A DNA stretch of 64,000 nucleotides from Linyphia triangularis (taxonomy: Eukaryota > Arthropoda > Arachnida > Araneae > Linyphiidae), in NCBI GenBank assembly GCA_963978545.1, contig OZ021725.1:5440593-5504592 (forward strand). Reading direction: 5' to 3'. Below are positions 11,269 through 22,019 of the stretch, piece after piece. Each line of letters begins with the position of its first letter. The first letter of the stretch is position 1. The notes beneath the pieces are model-generated. The model was not told the origin of the DNA. It saw nothing but the letters and a program-made list of their open reading frames with translations, and did not search any database. A program made the translations under genes and the position numbers.

Positions 11269-12073
11269 TTTGGACAAGGCGTGTGCCTAAATACCAAAAA
11301 CAAAATACAGTAGAAAATGAAGATTTTACCTATTTTAGTAAATTCTCTTGAAAGTATTGTATTTACAGAAACATGTTAATAGCTTTTCTAAAGAATATAT
11401 ACTAAGGGATAAAATAGTAAAAAAATATGAATTTCTAATGAATAATAACGAAGATACGAGCGATAAATGATGGGCTTCCAAAAAGGTAGTTTTAAGGGGG
11501 TGGGGGAATTAGCACAAGGGGGAGGTTCGGGGACTTTTACGAAAATGTTCATCTAACAACTGGCAAAAATTCAGCTTATCTCTAATTTCTTCCGACATAT
11601 CTCATTTTCGACCTTCATTGTCTGGGCTATATATGTGGCAACCCATTGACTTGGTTTTACGGCAACTTGATGAATTGGTCTTAAGGTCCCTAGTGACCGT
11701 TGGATTAGACAACACAGCGCAAACCTAGGATTTGGCGACACAACTTTTTGACATCATTTTCAATTTTGGCGACTTTTTAAAAATTGCCATCCGACACCGT
11801 ACAGTAAAGTTGAGCCAAAATGGGATTACAATAAAAACTAAAATTGTAATAATAATAAAATATAATTTATGATCAAATAAATTAATTTAAATTGTAACTT
11901 AAAATGAAATGTTTCCAAAAACTGCCTTTACCTAGGAAAAACTGCATCAACCCACGTCTACCCACACTTCTAGCACTGGTCTTATGATATCAATGAAATT
12001 CCTACTAGACCAAGTATATTGTATGTTTTTCATAACTTTGAACATGTATTGAAATATTGCACATCAATTATTA

Positions 12074-12092
12074 TTATTTTTTTTAATTGCAG
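12074..12092 (+). promoter_or_regulatory. Candidate 3' splice acceptor before the ZNF1 exon
   Basis: A pyrimidine-rich tract ending TTTTTTAATTGCAG, with AG at 12091-12092, is conserved in copy B. The segment from here to 12390 contains stops in the zinc-finger frame, so if the site is used the exon would need a different start or is no longer functional. Confidence 0.3.
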
Positions 12093-12389
12093 GGAAAGGG
12101 AATGCAAAATCATGTCTTTTGAAGTTGTGTTCCTTCATAATCATTATGTTCCTACTAAAAATTAACTATGTTTATTCCTTGTGGGGAAAAAAACCAACAA
12201 ATAAACATACCTCCAAATATATAATTCTGAGATCATTTAATCATGACTGTGGAAAGAAATTCCTTCTGAAGCAAAGCTTATTTTAAATTTAAACATAGGA
12301 GAAAGTCCTAATATTTGTGACAAAGTATAATCAGGCAAGAGAAATCTCAGAACGCACGTCCACCTAGACATTGGCAACATTCTTGTGAC

Positions 12390-14276
12390 ATGTTTGTCAA
12401 ATTATTTTCGCCAAAGAGTGACCTCCTTACTCACACTGGAGAAAAGCAAGATTCCTGTGACTTGTGTACCAAATCGTTTTCACATAAGAGTGACCTCAGA
12501 AAGCACATCCTTACTCACTCTGGAGAAAAGCCACATTCTTGTGAGATGTGTGCCAAATCATTTTTAAGAAAGGGTGACCTCAGAAGGCACATGCTCGCTC
12601 ACACTGGAGAAAAGCCACATTCTTGTGAGATGTGTGCCAAATCATTTTCAAGAAAGGGTGACCTCAGAAGGCACATCCTCGCTCCCACTGGAGAAAAGCC
12701 ACATTCTTGTGAGATGTGTGCCAAATCAATTTCAAGAAAGGGTGACCTCAGAAGGCACATGCTCGCTCACACTGGAGAAAAGCCACATTCTTGTGGGATG
12801 TGTGCCAAATCATTTTCGCTAAAGGGTGACCTCAGAGTACACATCCTCACTCACACTGGAGAAAAGCCACATTCTTGTGAGATGTGTAACAAATCATTTT
12901 CAAGAAAGAGTGCACTCAGAGTGCACCTCCTCACTCACACTGGAGAAAAGCCACATTCCTGTGAGATGTGCACCAAGTCATTTTCAAGAAAGAGTGAACT
13001 CAGAGTGCACATACTCACTCACACTGGAGAAAAGCCACATTCCTGTGAGATGTGTAACAAATCATTTTCAAGAAAGAGTGAACTCAGAGTGCACATACTC
13101 ACTCACACTGGAGAAAAGCCACATTCCTGTGAGATGTGTGCCAAATCATTTTTGCAAAAGGGAAATCTCAGAAGGCACCTCCTCACTCACACTGGAGAGA
13201 AGCCGCATTTTTGTGAGATGTGCACCAAGTCATTTTCAAGAAAGGGTGATCTCAGAATGCACCTCCTCACTCATACTGGAGAAAAGCCACATTCTTGTGA
13301 GATGTGTACCAAATCTTTTTCGCAAAAGGGACACCTCAGAATGCACCGCCTCACTCACACTGGAGAAAAGCCACATTCTTGTGAGGTGTGCTCCAAATCA
13401 TTTTCATTAAAGAGTGGTCTCCGAAAGCACCTAATCTCTCACACTGGAGAAAAGCCACATTCTTGTGAGATGTGTGCCAAATCATTTTCAGGAAAGAGTG
13501 GACTCAGAGTGCACCTCCTCACTCACACTGGAGAAAAGCCACATTCTTGTGAGATGTGCACAAAGTTATTTTCAACTAATCGACACCTCAAATTGCACAT
13601 CCTCACCCACACTGGAGAAAAGCCACATTCTTGTGAGATGTGTACCAAATCTTTTTCGCAAAAGGGACACCTCAGAATGCACCGCCTCACTCACACTGGA
13701 GAAAAGCCACATTCTTGTGAGATGTGTAACAAATCATTTTCAAGAAAGAGTGAACTCAGAGTGCACCTCCTCACTCACACTGGAGAAAAGCCACATTCCT
13801 GTGAGATGTGTGCCAAATCATTTTTGCAAAAGGTACATCTCAGGATGCACCTCCTCACTCACACAGGAGAAAAGCCACATTCTTGTGAGATGTGCACCAA
13901 GTCATTTTCAAGAAAGGGTGATCTCAGAATGCACCTCCTCACTCATACTGGAGAAAACCCACATTCTTGTGAGATGTGCACCGAGTCATTTTGAACAAAG
14001 GTACACCTCAAAGAGCACCTCCTCACCCACACTGGAAAAAAGCCACATTCTTGTGAGATGTGTAACAAATCATTTTCAAGAAAGAGTGAACTCAGAGTGC
14101 ACCTCCTCACTCACACTGGAGAAAAGCCACATTCCTGTGAGATGTGTGCCAAATCATTTTTGCAAAAGGGAAATCTCAGAATGCACCTCCTCACTCACAC
14201 TGGAGAGAAGCCGCACTCTTGTGAGGTGTGCTCCAAATCATTTTCAGGAAAGCTCCAAATCATTTATAAGCAATAA
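12390..14276 (+). pseudogene. ZNF1: C2H2 zinc-finger array with one in-frame nonsense codon
   Basis: The frame 12390-13994 encodes 534 residues. It has a degenerate first finger (the start Met lies inside it), 18 fingers of 28 residues in the pattern C-x2-C-x12-H-x3-H, and TGEKPH linkers (typical finger [18 protein letters not shown]). The reading frame stops at TGA 13992-13994 inside the next finger but resumes in the same frame at TKVHL and continues for about three more fingers to 14276. Copy B has TCA where this TGA stands, so it is a single-base nonsense change. One finger (third full one) has Pro in place of the second His (HILAPTGEK). Upstream, 12300-12389 holds remains of a further finger with a stop and a frameshift. 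Arrays of this kind normally bind DNA in the nucleus. The first 534 residues could still be made as a truncated protein. An AATAAA lies at 14289-14294. Confidence 0.85.
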
Positions 14277-14514
14277 TAACAGATTATAAATAAAACATGG
14301 CAAAATTCTGTCTGAAATGCTTTCAAATTTAGTTTACTTAAAACATACTTCAAATTTTAAATTGAACTATAAAATTACTACTACATAATATACTGAATAA
14401 AAAGTATATTATGTAATCACAAAAGATTTCAATTGGGCAAGTTGAGAATGAAAGAAAGAAATTAAAAAGGTAAAATAAATTGCTTGTTTACCTATACTTT
14501 TTACCAGGGTTGGA

Positions 14515-15800
14515 AAAAACCCAAATAAACCATTTTTTTTTTTTTTTTTTTTTTTTGGTTTAGACCAGGTTCTATTTGGTTTGAACCGGTTTTTTTTTTT
14601 TTAAATATTTTAAAATAAAATTTGAAATTAACTAGAATAATTAATGTTCAAATAACTATATTAAACTTCAACTTAACTAGACATCACTTAGACGGTAGAT
14701 CATGACAGTGCTCATAGGTATTTAATCCATTTTGGCGGAGTGAAGACATAATTCTCTCCAAACCTTATAGCCTTTTGTTCCCTATAGGGTTGTGGTTTGG
14801 CGAACATTATGCTTTCACGCCGCCAAAATGGATTAAATACCTATGAGCACTGTCACGATCTACCGTCTAAGTGATGTCTAGTTAAGTTGAAGTTTAGTAT
14901 ATATAATAATATTCCTTTTGAAAGAAAATAAGTCTGAACTAAGTAAATAAACAATTGTTACTTATGTGGACATTCAAATTATAATTTAAATATTTTGAGA
15001 TACTATTTTTTAAATTCAATGTATACAGTATAATACAATGGTAATTGTTTACTACATAATACATGGAATATTGCTCTTAGATTCCTCAGTAATGGTGATA
15101 AATTATTCAAAACGATATTTTTAAGATTTAGAAATAAGTTGTTACAACACAAAATCTTTATTTTAAAAACAAATTTAAAATGCAGACTATAATTTAAGTT
15201 AAATAATTTTGAATAATTATAAAACGTTAACCTATCTATTACATTAATTTAAAAACTTATTGTTCAATAGTCTTTAAATGCAAGATTTATTTAAAAATAG
15301 ACTAGATAAAATAGATAGTATTCATATAATTTTTCACTTACAAAAACATCACTCAATCATGTTTTAGTACCGAGTGTAGATATTTCATTTAGTGAATTAT
15401 TTTCTTAAAAAATAGAAAGAAAACTAAATTATTTTTTCTTTATTCCATTTAAAACAAATTTTGGATTTAATATTTTGAATAAAAAACAAGTTTTGCCGCT
15501 TTTTCTATAACCTGTCAGTTACGCAACAATTGTGGCACTACAAAAAGAAAGAAAACACTATATTAAGAATCACTGTAGTAGTTTTTGCAATCAAAATTAT
15601 TTAAACTTCCTTCAATACATCAGAATTTAATTTTTTTTATATAATTTCCTTGCATTCACCATCATTCTATAACTGTTCTGTAACTTACAACATCAAGTAA
15701 TTTGAAATATCTAATAGTAAATAAAAAAAAAATACAATTTTAAATTATTTTTTAAAAATACCAATTGGTTTTTTTGAGAAAAAAAAACATGTCAACCCTG
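14515..15800. mobile_element. hAT-like element with nested palindrome
   Basis: The left end is CAGGGTTGGAAAAAACC; the right end read inward is CAGGGTTGACATG. The flanking 8 bp are CTTTTTAC on the left and CTTTTTCT on the right, an imperfect duplication. Long T runs next to AAACCGGTT and AATTGGTT lie near both ends. No transposase is recognisable; the interior is AT-rich. Confidence 0.6.
14662..14895. repeat. Near-perfect 234-bp palindrome (MITE-like)
   Basis: The arm from 14662 (TAAACTTCAACTTAACTAGA...CCATTTTGGCGG) returns as its reverse complement at 14820-14895, about 75 bp with very few mismatches. The middle is itself partly complementary (CCAAACCTTATAG against CTATAGGGTTGTGGTTTGG). It would fold into a long hairpin. 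Flanks are TATA-rich, consistent with insertion of a foldback MITE into the hAT element around it. Confidence 0.85.
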
Positions 15801-16371
15801 CTTTTTCTTTTTTCAGGATTATGTTTATCATTTCTAACTTACTACAAAAGAAAACAATGAAATCTTCCATTCCGCCAAACTGTCGTGATCATTCATCATA
15901 ATTAACACGATTAAAATTATATAAAATTCCTGATAGTTGTGGGGTTAGCGCTCTGGTCTCGCATGCCACAGGTGCCTGGTTTGAACCAATCCGGGTTAGG
16001 CATGGATGTTTGTTGTGGTTCGGAATCCACGTTAAGCTGCAAGTCCCAGCCTGATTAGCTGTCATTGTGCATAAAAACAGGTTGATGAGCGTAAAACCAA
16101 CCAGTTGGTCGAGAAGTTATTGCAGAGGTGGGTGAGCACAAACAGCATCATGTCAGAAGCAGGGACACCAAAGTAATATGTTGAGTCCACATATCGCAAA
16201 CTCAACAGCAGAATGTAGAAGGAAGATGTGGTGGCGTTACTCCAATGTTGGTGATGTTCACCAGTGGTGGGAAAGATGAGACTGATGCATCTGGCAGAAA
16301 GAAAATTAAACAAAATTGATATTAATCACAAAAACTTAAATTATAATGCAGTTGTGGCAGAACAATAAAAT
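15801..16371. other. Intergenic stretch between two hAT elements
   Basis: Apart from the SINE-like piece, this contains no recognisable gene. A minus-strand ORF at 16062-16313 has no motif I know. Confidence 0.4.
15936..16080 (+). repeat. tRNA-derived SINE-like sequence
   Basis: GGGGTTAGCGCTCTGG resembles a Pol III A box, and GGTTTGAACCAATCC about 45 bp downstream resembles a B box (one mismatch to GGTTCGANNCC). A GC-richer tail follows. A cloverleaf with a proper acceptor stem cannot be formed by eye, so it is not a working tRNA gene. Confidence 0.4.
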
Positions 16372-16924
16372 TAGGGATGCACCGAATATTCGGTATTTGG
16401 CCATTGAACCGAATATTCAGATTGGCCGAATATCTGGATTTTAGGCAGCCGAATACATTTTTTTCCTATTTATTGCCAATTAATCATTATCACAGAATAC
16501 CACTCTATAGAAATATGATTTTATTTTCATTATACAATATTTTTAAAAATGTCAAACCTTATAAGGCACATCCACAACAATTTTACAACGTTTTTTTTTC
16601 TTTCTTTCCTTTTTATGAATTTCAGGGAATGCATTGACCCTTGAATTTTCCTACGACATAAGATGCGTCTTTTTGAATAGTTTTAAAGATATAAGATCAG
16701 TTGTTTTTGTTAGGTAACCTTAAGAAAATTGTCATTCATGAAGGTCCAATCATCTATGTTTTTATAATATAAAATAACCCTTTTTTTTATTATAAGTAGT
16801 AAATAAGACAAGTTTTATATGAAACAATACATCAGATATTCGCGCGGCTGAATATTCAGTATTTGGTTTGTCCATAGACTGAATATTCGTTATTCGGCCA
16901 AAATAACTGTTCGTTGCAACCCTA
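16372..16924. mobile_element. hAT MITE with perfect 8-bp TSD
   Basis: Starts TAGGGATGCACCGAATATTC and ends with the reverse complement of TAGGGTTGCAACGAA. The 8-bp duplication AATAAAAT is exact at 16364-16371 and 16925-16932. Several GAATATTCGG phrases lie near both ends. The 553-bp body has no transposase. A second, inverted family member lies at 60442-60964. Confidence 0.9.
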
Positions 16925-17109
16925 AATAAAATAACTGCAAATTAGTAAAAAAAAACTAGTTAAGATGTGTACATCATATCAAGGAATATGTAGCATACCA
17001 GGGAGAACAAAAACTGAAGTGTATCACAACATTATGCTACTTCTAAATTGATAGGCGTTGTTAAGTTTATAGGGAAACCAATTTGAAATTTTCTTAGGTT
17101 GCGTCATTG

Positions 17110-17823
17110 TGCCGTAAGGCCCAAGGGCCTATTAGATCGTATAGTGAAGTACAATGGAAATGCATGCAAATAGCAAAGAACCACAGAGATGTGCTCGATA
17201 GATAACGCAACCATTTATTAATACAACGCAAAACATTAAGAAACAAACAAGCAATTTAAGAATATAATTAAATAGTTATTTAACTTCCTCAAAACCAAGC
17301 ACAAAGCCTGTTGAAATCCTAATAAAAGTAAATATCTGGCCGAGGGAAAGTAAGGAAAGTGTAAAAGACTCACAGTTTGCTGTCTGGGCTAGGGCTCCCT
17401 CTGTCAGGGGCGCACATCGTCAGGGGCGTATATCGGCTTGTCAGCGGACTGTATCAGAGTTACCTCCGATCCTTTCTCCGGTCTCCTTCGTCTTTTTGGT
17501 TTGTCACCGTTAGTCCACCTTAACATCCAGCCACCATCCTGCTCACTTCCATCCCTTCTCTCTTCTCTCCTGACCCGTGCTTTTCACCCCCCCCCCTAAC
17601 AAGGGCAGCTCCCCCCGACAAAAGCCCTCTCATTTGCTGTGAGTCCTACATTGGTGCATTTCCCCAACAAACAGATATTGCTTAACTTGAAGCGTGAGAA
17701 AAATCCGCCTCCTTGATTTAGAAAAATGTGTAACATACACAAATAATTGAAGGGGATGTGTAGAGTTTGCCTAATGCAAAACCCCTTAGAGTTTATGAAA
17801 TAAATGTCATATACATTATGACA
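17110..17823 (-). repeat. Gypsy-1 3' LTR
   Basis: 714 bp, starting TGCCGTAAGG and ending ATTATGACA on the plus strand (TG...CA in element orientation). It has a run of C near 17587. It lacks the 16-bp segment around TTCAGCGACG that is present in the other LTR. AATAAA on the minus strand lies near 17213. Confidence 0.95.
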
Positions 17824-17840
17824 TCACTCCCCTCCTTTCA
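17824..17840 (-). promoter_or_regulatory. Gypsy-1 polypurine tract
   Basis: On the minus strand GAAAGGAGGGGAGTGA lies immediately upstream of the 3' LTR, the position where plus-strand DNA synthesis is primed in LTR elements. Confidence 0.8.
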
Positions 17841-20051
17841 ATTTTTAAAAATTACCAGAAGGAGCGGGTTGAACAAAATCAGAGATTTAAAAAAAATTTA
17901 AAACTTCACCAATAATACCCTCGGCCTGTAAATAAAAAATAGTTACATAAAATAATGCAGTTCAAATCATATAAGAATTCAATAACATGTTATAATTCCT
18001 GAAAAAGAAAAAGTTTATATTGCAGTGGCAAATGAGTGAACTGTCCATGTTATATTCTCCAATAATAAACACAATTATGTAGCTATCAAAGTCAAGCTTT
18101 TCAGTCTTTGAGAATGAAAGTTCTGTAACGTAAGCATAGTCTCTTGCGTTAACACTTAATTGACAGTTATTGTTCTTAATTACAAAGTTCTTAGCTTGTA
18201 AAATGTTAATTAATACTCAAGAAGTTCAGTATGGATTTTCGATATGATAGATGGGATAAGCCCTCTTTGAAAATCAGTGTTCCGGTTGAAACCACACCAG
18301 TTAACTTACGGCTGTGAATGTCACGTGTGTTTGTTGACAAACGCAGCATCACGTTCAATGTTTGGTCAGTGTGAAGCCAGGGTCCTCCCATCTGCTCAGC
18401 ATATGAATGTCACAGTGTTCCATTCTTGTTTGGCATTGGCACTGCATTCTACATGCAGAAGAACAACTTTCCTCGTTTTGCTTCTGAAAAATTGACCTCC
18501 TTTTCAATTCGGCGAAATGTAATAGTGGCTTGTTGGTTTGGCTCTACAAGAAAAGACTCCTCCCTTTGTCGACAGTGAAGTGTAGTGGTGACTTGTTGTA
18601 CCGGAATTTGAGTAGGCTCCTCCTTTACATAAACTTTCCATACGGTTGAATCGGGTTACCATGGAAACTAAGTTGCGGCTTTCCTCCCTCTCAGCGGACA
18701 CCAAGAAATCAGCGTGATGAAATATCGTTACGGGCGTGACTTCGTTTTGATATACCAGTCGGATTCATGTTGATGATAATCGTTGACAACTTGCTTCTCA
18801 CAATCTTTGTCGTCTTAACCATCATCTGCTGAAACATCTCTCCTAGAAATCTCCCTTCGTTGCTCCAAGGGCCCGTCCTGCAATTGTATTTTCTTTCTGG
18901 ATTTCTGCCAAGACTCCCGCTCGTCCCACACTTGTAAAACTCCAAATTGCGGCTTGATTCCGTCCAGCAGACCTTAGTCGCCATCTGAAGCTTTGTTTTG
19001 GAGTCCAAAAAATTGCGCACTTTTCTTTCATCCATTGGTGTTTTGGCGAACTGGAGACAGTCAGGTTTTTTTGCCCCTGCAAGAAATTCACACAATCCCA
19101 AGCCAAACCCAAAATCGACCAGATACAAAAAAAATTAATAGAATTTAACTCAACCAATTTAACTCAACTTAAAATGTCAACTACCAAAGTGAAAAATTCA
19201 ATTTTAATGCAAAAATTCACGTGTTTCAGTTTTCTCAAATCTCTTATACCATATAAAATGTGGGTATAAGCAAAACCGTCCCTGTCAAATAAGCTTCCAA
19301 TCTGCAAGTCCCTTAACTTCAAAAAATAATTCAACTCCCATTAAATAAAATAAAACCTTTAAGCCATGTCAAACTTCCAATCTTAGAGCCCTTACTAACC
19401 CGAATGCAACAAATCACTGTGAAATTTCCTATCAACTTTTCCTTTATAAAACAAACCCATTACTTCGTTACAAAAGTCGAACATTGATTAAACCTCAAAT
19501 GCCCCTTTAATTAAAATATCACCATCCCTAATTGTATTCTCAATAGATCTCAATACATGAATGTCAACATCATTCCACAGTCCCAAACAACACTCTGCTT
19601 TGCATCAACCGAAAAAATAAACTCCAGTACACTCTTTCTGTACCGAAATATTTTCGTTTCCAGAACCAACCAACAGAATAAGAAAAAAAAAACCCGCGAC
19701 CTTTCTCTTCAATTTAGCAAGCCACTGACCCTGAAATCACGTGACACCACACAGCACATCGTTCCGGTTTTGTAAGGGGAAAAAAGAGTGGGGCTTGCTT
19801 TCATTGTGAAAGACCCCTTTCTTAAACTGGTTTGAACAAGCTTCCCTCCATGAGAATCCCCCATTTGCATCTCTAGTGCCACCAAAATTTATGACCGCCA
19901 CCTGTAAACTTGGACGCCTGTGAGCTTATCTTGACCGTGTCATTGTCCAACAAAAGAGAAACTCTCAGTTTGACTTTAATGTTCTTTTCCCATCAGAGCC
20001 CCCTCTCGCTTCCATGGCCCTGCCCTATTCCTTCTATTGTATCGTGCATTT
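17841..20051 (-). other. Gypsy-1 region between integrase and 3' LTR, unassigned
   Basis: This 2.2-kb stretch is where env or accessory genes lie in some Gypsy elements. The longest minus-strand frame (18709-19128, 139 codons) has no signal peptide, transmembrane segment or motif I recognise, and other frames are shorter. It is moderately GC-rich like the rest of the element. No envelope gene can be supported. Confidence 0.5.
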
Positions 20052-21995
20052 TTATTGCCTTTCTCGAAAGTCATATCGTGGCAAATTCACACGGTCCGTT
20101 TCCAAAAACTTTTCCAATCTGTCGTCAGCGAGTTTAAGTAAACTAATGTGCATTTTTTTGACAACGGTGGGATCTTCAATTAATTGAATAACCATTAGAT
20201 TGTTAGATAGTTTGTCTTTTATTCGGTATGGTCCCTCAAAACCCTTAGAAAAAATACCTTGCTTCTTGGCATAAACAGTGTGCCCAATACTTAAATTTCT
20301 TTGGACGGATTTTTTTAAAGCCAAATCAGATTGTCTTATCTGTGCTTTCCTCATATTTTGAGTTGCCTGAGATTTAATTTCCCTCATTCTCTGCAAAGAT
20401 TTATGAACAAAATTATCGTAACCTAATTTATATATGGGATCCGTATCATTTTCCGTTAGATTTTCACAAATCGGAGCTAATTTTCTACCAAAAAACCACA
20501 AACTTGGAGTATAAGAAGTGGAAGAATGAATACTATTGTTATAAAAACTCTTATGAATGTTGAGTGCAAATTGTAAATCCCTACTAACATCTGAAAGAGC
20601 ATAAATAGAATTTTTTAATTCCAAATTAAGATATTCAGATTTACCGTTGAGACATGGATGGAAGGCAGGCACATGCAAGAGTTTAATCCCCAATTGCCGT
20701 ACAATTTTGTGAAAAGCCTTAGAAACATACGCTGAACCCTGATCAGAATAAATTATCTTTGGAACCCCAAAATTTGATATGTACTCAAAAAAACATTTGG
20801 ACACCTCCTCTGCTGTGATTTTGTTTAATTTATACAATTCGATATGTCTAGAATAGTTGCATATAATAGTCAAAACATATAGACCACTCGGCAATGGGCC
20901 AATAATGTCCGTTGAAAGAGAAATGCCGACCCCTTCTGGTATTTTAGCCAAACCACTAGGAATGACCCTCTGAAAATTTCGTTTCAAACTACAACACTTG
21001 TGGCATGACTTAATAAAATTTTTTACGTCGTTATACAAGGCTTTCCATTGGAATTTATCCCTTAAAAACTCGAATGTTTTAGAAATGCCAAAATGAGAAA
21101 AGTGGTAATGCTTCAACGCCACGATATGTAATGAAGTTGGTAAGACTATGTTGATAATTTTATTCCCCTTTAAAATTCTGTTAAATTTTAACAAACCTGA
21201 TTCACTATGTACAAAATAATTTTTGTATTTATTTTTAAGACGTACATCTTGACCATTCAAAATGTCTTTAATTCTTGTAATATCCTCATCAATCAACTGT
21301 TTATCCAATATATTTTGTTCACCTAATTCGTGTATGGATTGTGTATGGTTGATCGCACCTCCATTTTCCAACCACGAGTGTGCGCCGGCGGCCCGCTCTT
21401 GGCTTCCAGCCTGTAATTGGTTCAAGTAGGATTCTTTTTCCAACCGCTTTGGGGAGACCTCCTGACCTGAAACCACGCGATTCGGGTCAGCGGGAAAATT
21501 TTGTTGCTCTATGCCCAACTCAATCGTCGACTGCTCGGCCCTGTCTTGTTCCCCCCTACCGGTACCATTAGTATCGCTAAGAAATGCTTCTCCAGAGGCA
21601 AGAATTCTCTTAATGCTATCCGTATCGTCATCTAATGAAATCTTAATGTGTTTCTCTTCCACGGCTCTTGATAAGAAGTCCGGCAAAAAATTCTCATTTC
21701 CCGGAATATATTTAACTTCGAAATTGTACATAGAGAGCTCCCGTAAAATTTTGGAAATCGTGTGAGAGTTGTTTTTTAATTTGGAATAAAATTGCAGTGG
21801 TTTGTGATCGGTCAAAACAACAAATTCATTGCCAAATAAATAGCTATGGAAATATAGGATCGCTTTGTAGATCACTAGTAACTCCAAATGGATAGCCGGA
21901 AGATTCGATTCAACATTTGTGTTTTTCTTCGAGAAATACGCCACTGGACATAACTTGTCATTATGCAACTGGTTTAGTGTAGCTGCGACAGCCAC
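20052..21995 (-). pseudogene. Gypsy-1 RNase H and integrase
   Basis: 647 codons continuing pol. The beginning is the RNase H domain (AVAATLNQLHNDKLCPVAYF, then LELLVIYKAILYF and VLTDHKPLQF). The integrase follows: an HHCC zinc-binding part (HYHFSHFG ... CHKCC), a catalytic core with Asp in STDIIGPLP, Asp in YSDQGSAYVS and Glu in NGKSEYLNLE, and a C-terminal chromatin or DNA-binding tail (GPYRIKDKLSNN). All three DDE residues are present, so this part is intact. The TDAS motif of RNase H lies just upstream (about 22000-22020) in the same frame, but an extra base in an A-run near 22130 separates it from RT. Confidence 0.9.
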
Positions 21996-22019
21996 TTTGC
22001 TTGCGTCGGTATTTAGAAA

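Larger units (their letters stand above)
8873..11281 (+). mobile_element. Element 2: DDE-type DNA transposon with subterminal motif array
   Basis: Copy B reads AAATAGTTGTGCCTAAAT across this site without the insertion. Here the same sequence is split with TGTG (or TGTGC) on both sides. Termini are CGCCCAATCC on the left and CGCCTTGTCC (read inward) on the right, 7 of 10 identical. The exact edge is ambiguous by one base: 8873 with a 4-bp duplication, or 8874 with 5 bp. It lies 25 bp from the right end of element 1. The 2.4-kb body holds a decayed transposase (9487-10844) of the same family as element 1, and seven copies of GTCACACCCGCAAC in two clusters near the ends. Confidence 0.85.
11282..14290 (+). 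repeat. Segmental duplication copy A, right part (contains ZNF1)
   Basis: Matches the reverse complement of copy B (about 54870-57560) over its whole length. Landmarks are CCTATTTTAGTAAATTCTCT, the TGTCTGGGCTATATATGTGG stretch, CACGTCTACCCACACTTCTA and the zinc-finger exon. The segment 11320-11632 also matches copy C. Within 11282-12389 no ORF is convincing. A sub-block at about 11636-11810 (GTGGCAACCCATTGACTTGG onwards) also occurs in diverged form near 49960-50100, so it is a separate dispersed repeat. Confidence 0.85.

Noticed and set aside
12390..14276. CRISPR-like regular repeats
   Set aside because: The regularity is that of zinc-finger codons, with no variable spacers; the organism is eukaryotic.
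12574..14289. Long second-frame ORFs over ZNF1 (12826-13410, 13465-14289) and the equivalent over ZNF3 (55171-55698, 55855-56475)
   Set aside because: They are shifted readings of the 84-bp finger repeat; a repeat of length divisible by three keeps any stop-free frame open. They have no domain logic ([12 protein letters not shown] repeats).
18709..19128. Envelope gene of Gypsy-1
   Set aside because: 139 codons without signal peptide, transmembrane segment or cleavage motif; cannot be supported.
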